Below are positions 5,448-5,611 of a stretch of DNA of 5,611 nucleotides, piece after piece (the first letter of the stretch is position 1; the number at the start of each line of letters is the position of its first letter). A program made the translations under genes and the position numbers. The stretch covers positions 1 through 5,611 of the forward strand of contig CAJKFC010000108.1 of assembly GCA_905199135.1 (NCBI GenBank), written 5' to 3'. The notes beneath the pieces are model-generated. The model worked only from the letters and a program-made list of their open reading frames with translations. It searched no databases and was not told the DNA's origin. Source of the DNA: an uncultured Eubacteriales bacterium (GTDB taxonomy: Bacteria; Bacillota; Clostridia; Oscillospirales; Butyricicoccaceae).

Positions 5448-5476
5448 ATTATAGCAGACGAAGGCGGCAAATACAA
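5448..5476 (-). promoter_or_regulatory. Promoter of the XRE gene (extended -10)
   Basis: On the minus strand TATAAT lies at 5453-5448, preceded by TGC (5456-5454), a perfect extended -10. The -35 at 5476-5471 reads TTGTAT, only three of six matches, with a 17-base spacer; the TG motif would compensate. The expected start near 5441 gives a leader of about 17 bases to the preferred ATG. Confidence 0.8.
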
Positions 5477-5485
5477 GAAACTAAA

Positions 5486-5502
5486 GGCAACCTGCGGTTG
5501 CC
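5486..5502. repeat. Perfect short dyad upstream of the XRE promoter
   Basis: GGCAACC and GGTTGCC flank a TGC loop: seven perfect pairs with a three-base loop. On the minus strand it is followed by TTTAGTTTC, and on the plus strand the nearest T-run (5509-5513) is six bases away, so it is a poor terminator. It begins nine bases beyond the XRE -35 and could instead be an operator. Confidence 0.5.
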
Positions 5503-5519
5503 ATATGATTTTTAGGCAT

Positions 5520-5544
5520 AAAAAAGGCGGCTATAAGCCGCCTT
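5520..5544 (-). terminator. Intrinsic terminator for minus-strand transcription
   Basis: AAGGCGGCT (5524-5532), loop ATA, and AGCCGCCTT (5536-5544) form a perfect nine-pair GC-rich stem. On the minus strand it runs into six T (complement of A at 5520-5525). On the plus strand a GAG separates it from five T, and no plus-strand gene precedes it. It most likely ends a minus-strand gene beyond the right edge and insulates the XRE promoter. Confidence 0.75.
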
Positions 5545-5611
5545 GAGTTTTTGCTAATGTGCGATAAAGAAGTAATAGAAGTGTAAAAAATTTTGCCGTT
5601 CCTATCCGGCA
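5545..5611. other. Non-coding right edge with a third dyad, cut by the window end
   Basis: TGCCG (5594-5598) and CGGCA (5607-5611) flank an eight-base spacer. Read on the minus strand the dyad is followed by AAATTTTTT, resembling a second, weaker terminator or part of a longer hairpin truncated at the edge. A minus-strand frame is open from the edge to a TAG at 5533-5531 (26 codons), too short to support a gene. Nothing else is visible. Confidence 0.4.

Noticed and set aside
5126..5515. Plus-strand open frame (129 codons) opposite the XRE gene
   Set aside because: It runs antisense to the well-supported helix-turn-helix domain and across the XRE promoter, and has no similarity to a known family.
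5531..5611. 3' end of a minus-strand gene entering from the right edge (26 open codons)
   Set aside because: A stop-free run of 26 codons is common by chance, the translation is unremarkable, and it runs through two hairpins. It could be real only if the frame stays open beyond the window.
1..5611. CRISPR array, tRNA, rRNA, insertion sequence or phage genes
   Set aside because: I saw no regular repeat-spacer pattern, cloverleaf, transposase motif or terminal inverted repeats with target duplications on either strand.

Overview
The window looks like chromosomal DNA from a low-to-moderate GC Gram-positive anaerobe of the Clostridia. This is inferred from strong AAGGAGG-type ribosome binding sites, near-consensus sigma-A promoters with extended -10 elements, heavy use of ATA and AGA/AGG codons, a PadR/DUF2812 gene pair, an SH3b-NlpC/P60 cell-wall hydrolase and a ferredoxin-tailed aldo/keto reductase. 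Genus and species cannot be read from the sequence. No rRNA, tRNA, CRISPR array, transposase or phage gene is visible.

Left block (1-1641, plus strand): the 3' part of a gene fusing a cytidine deaminase-like domain to a RimJ/RimL-type GNAT acetyltransferase, open at the left edge, overlaps by ATGA with an aldo/keto reductase carrying a C-terminal 2x[4Fe-4S] ferredoxin domain. The two are probably translationally coupled. The substrates are unknown.

Middle block (1642-3047, plus strand): an extended -10 promoter, preceded by repeated TTTTGTAACT boxes, drives a 93-residue protein of unknown function and, 39 bases further on, an exported peptidoglycan endopeptidase (signal peptide, two SH3b domains, NlpC/P60). 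A strong hairpin follows.

Regulatory block (3049-4665, plus strand): a consensus promoter overlaid by two near-identical dyads leads a two-gene operon. It encodes a short PadR-family repressor and, overlapping it by ATGA, a three-helix DUF2812 membrane protein with a long C-terminal domain predicted outside the membrane. The layout is that of a self-repressed sensor or response cassette.

Right block (4635-5611, mostly minus strand): a perfect A-tract/T-tract hairpin serves as a shared terminator between the DUF2812 gene and a convergent gene. That gene encodes an XRE-type DNA-binding domain fused to five predicted membrane helices. Upstream of its promoter lie three compact dyads and no convincing gene. 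At least one dyad looks like a minus-strand terminator for a gene beyond the right edge.

Most genes belong to recognisable families. The points most worth following up are the deaminase-GNAT fusion with an internal start-like site, the dual PadR operator, the membrane-tethered XRE protein with an external His-x-His loop, and the small unknown gene paired with the wall hydrolase. I do not see firm evidence of an entirely new system.
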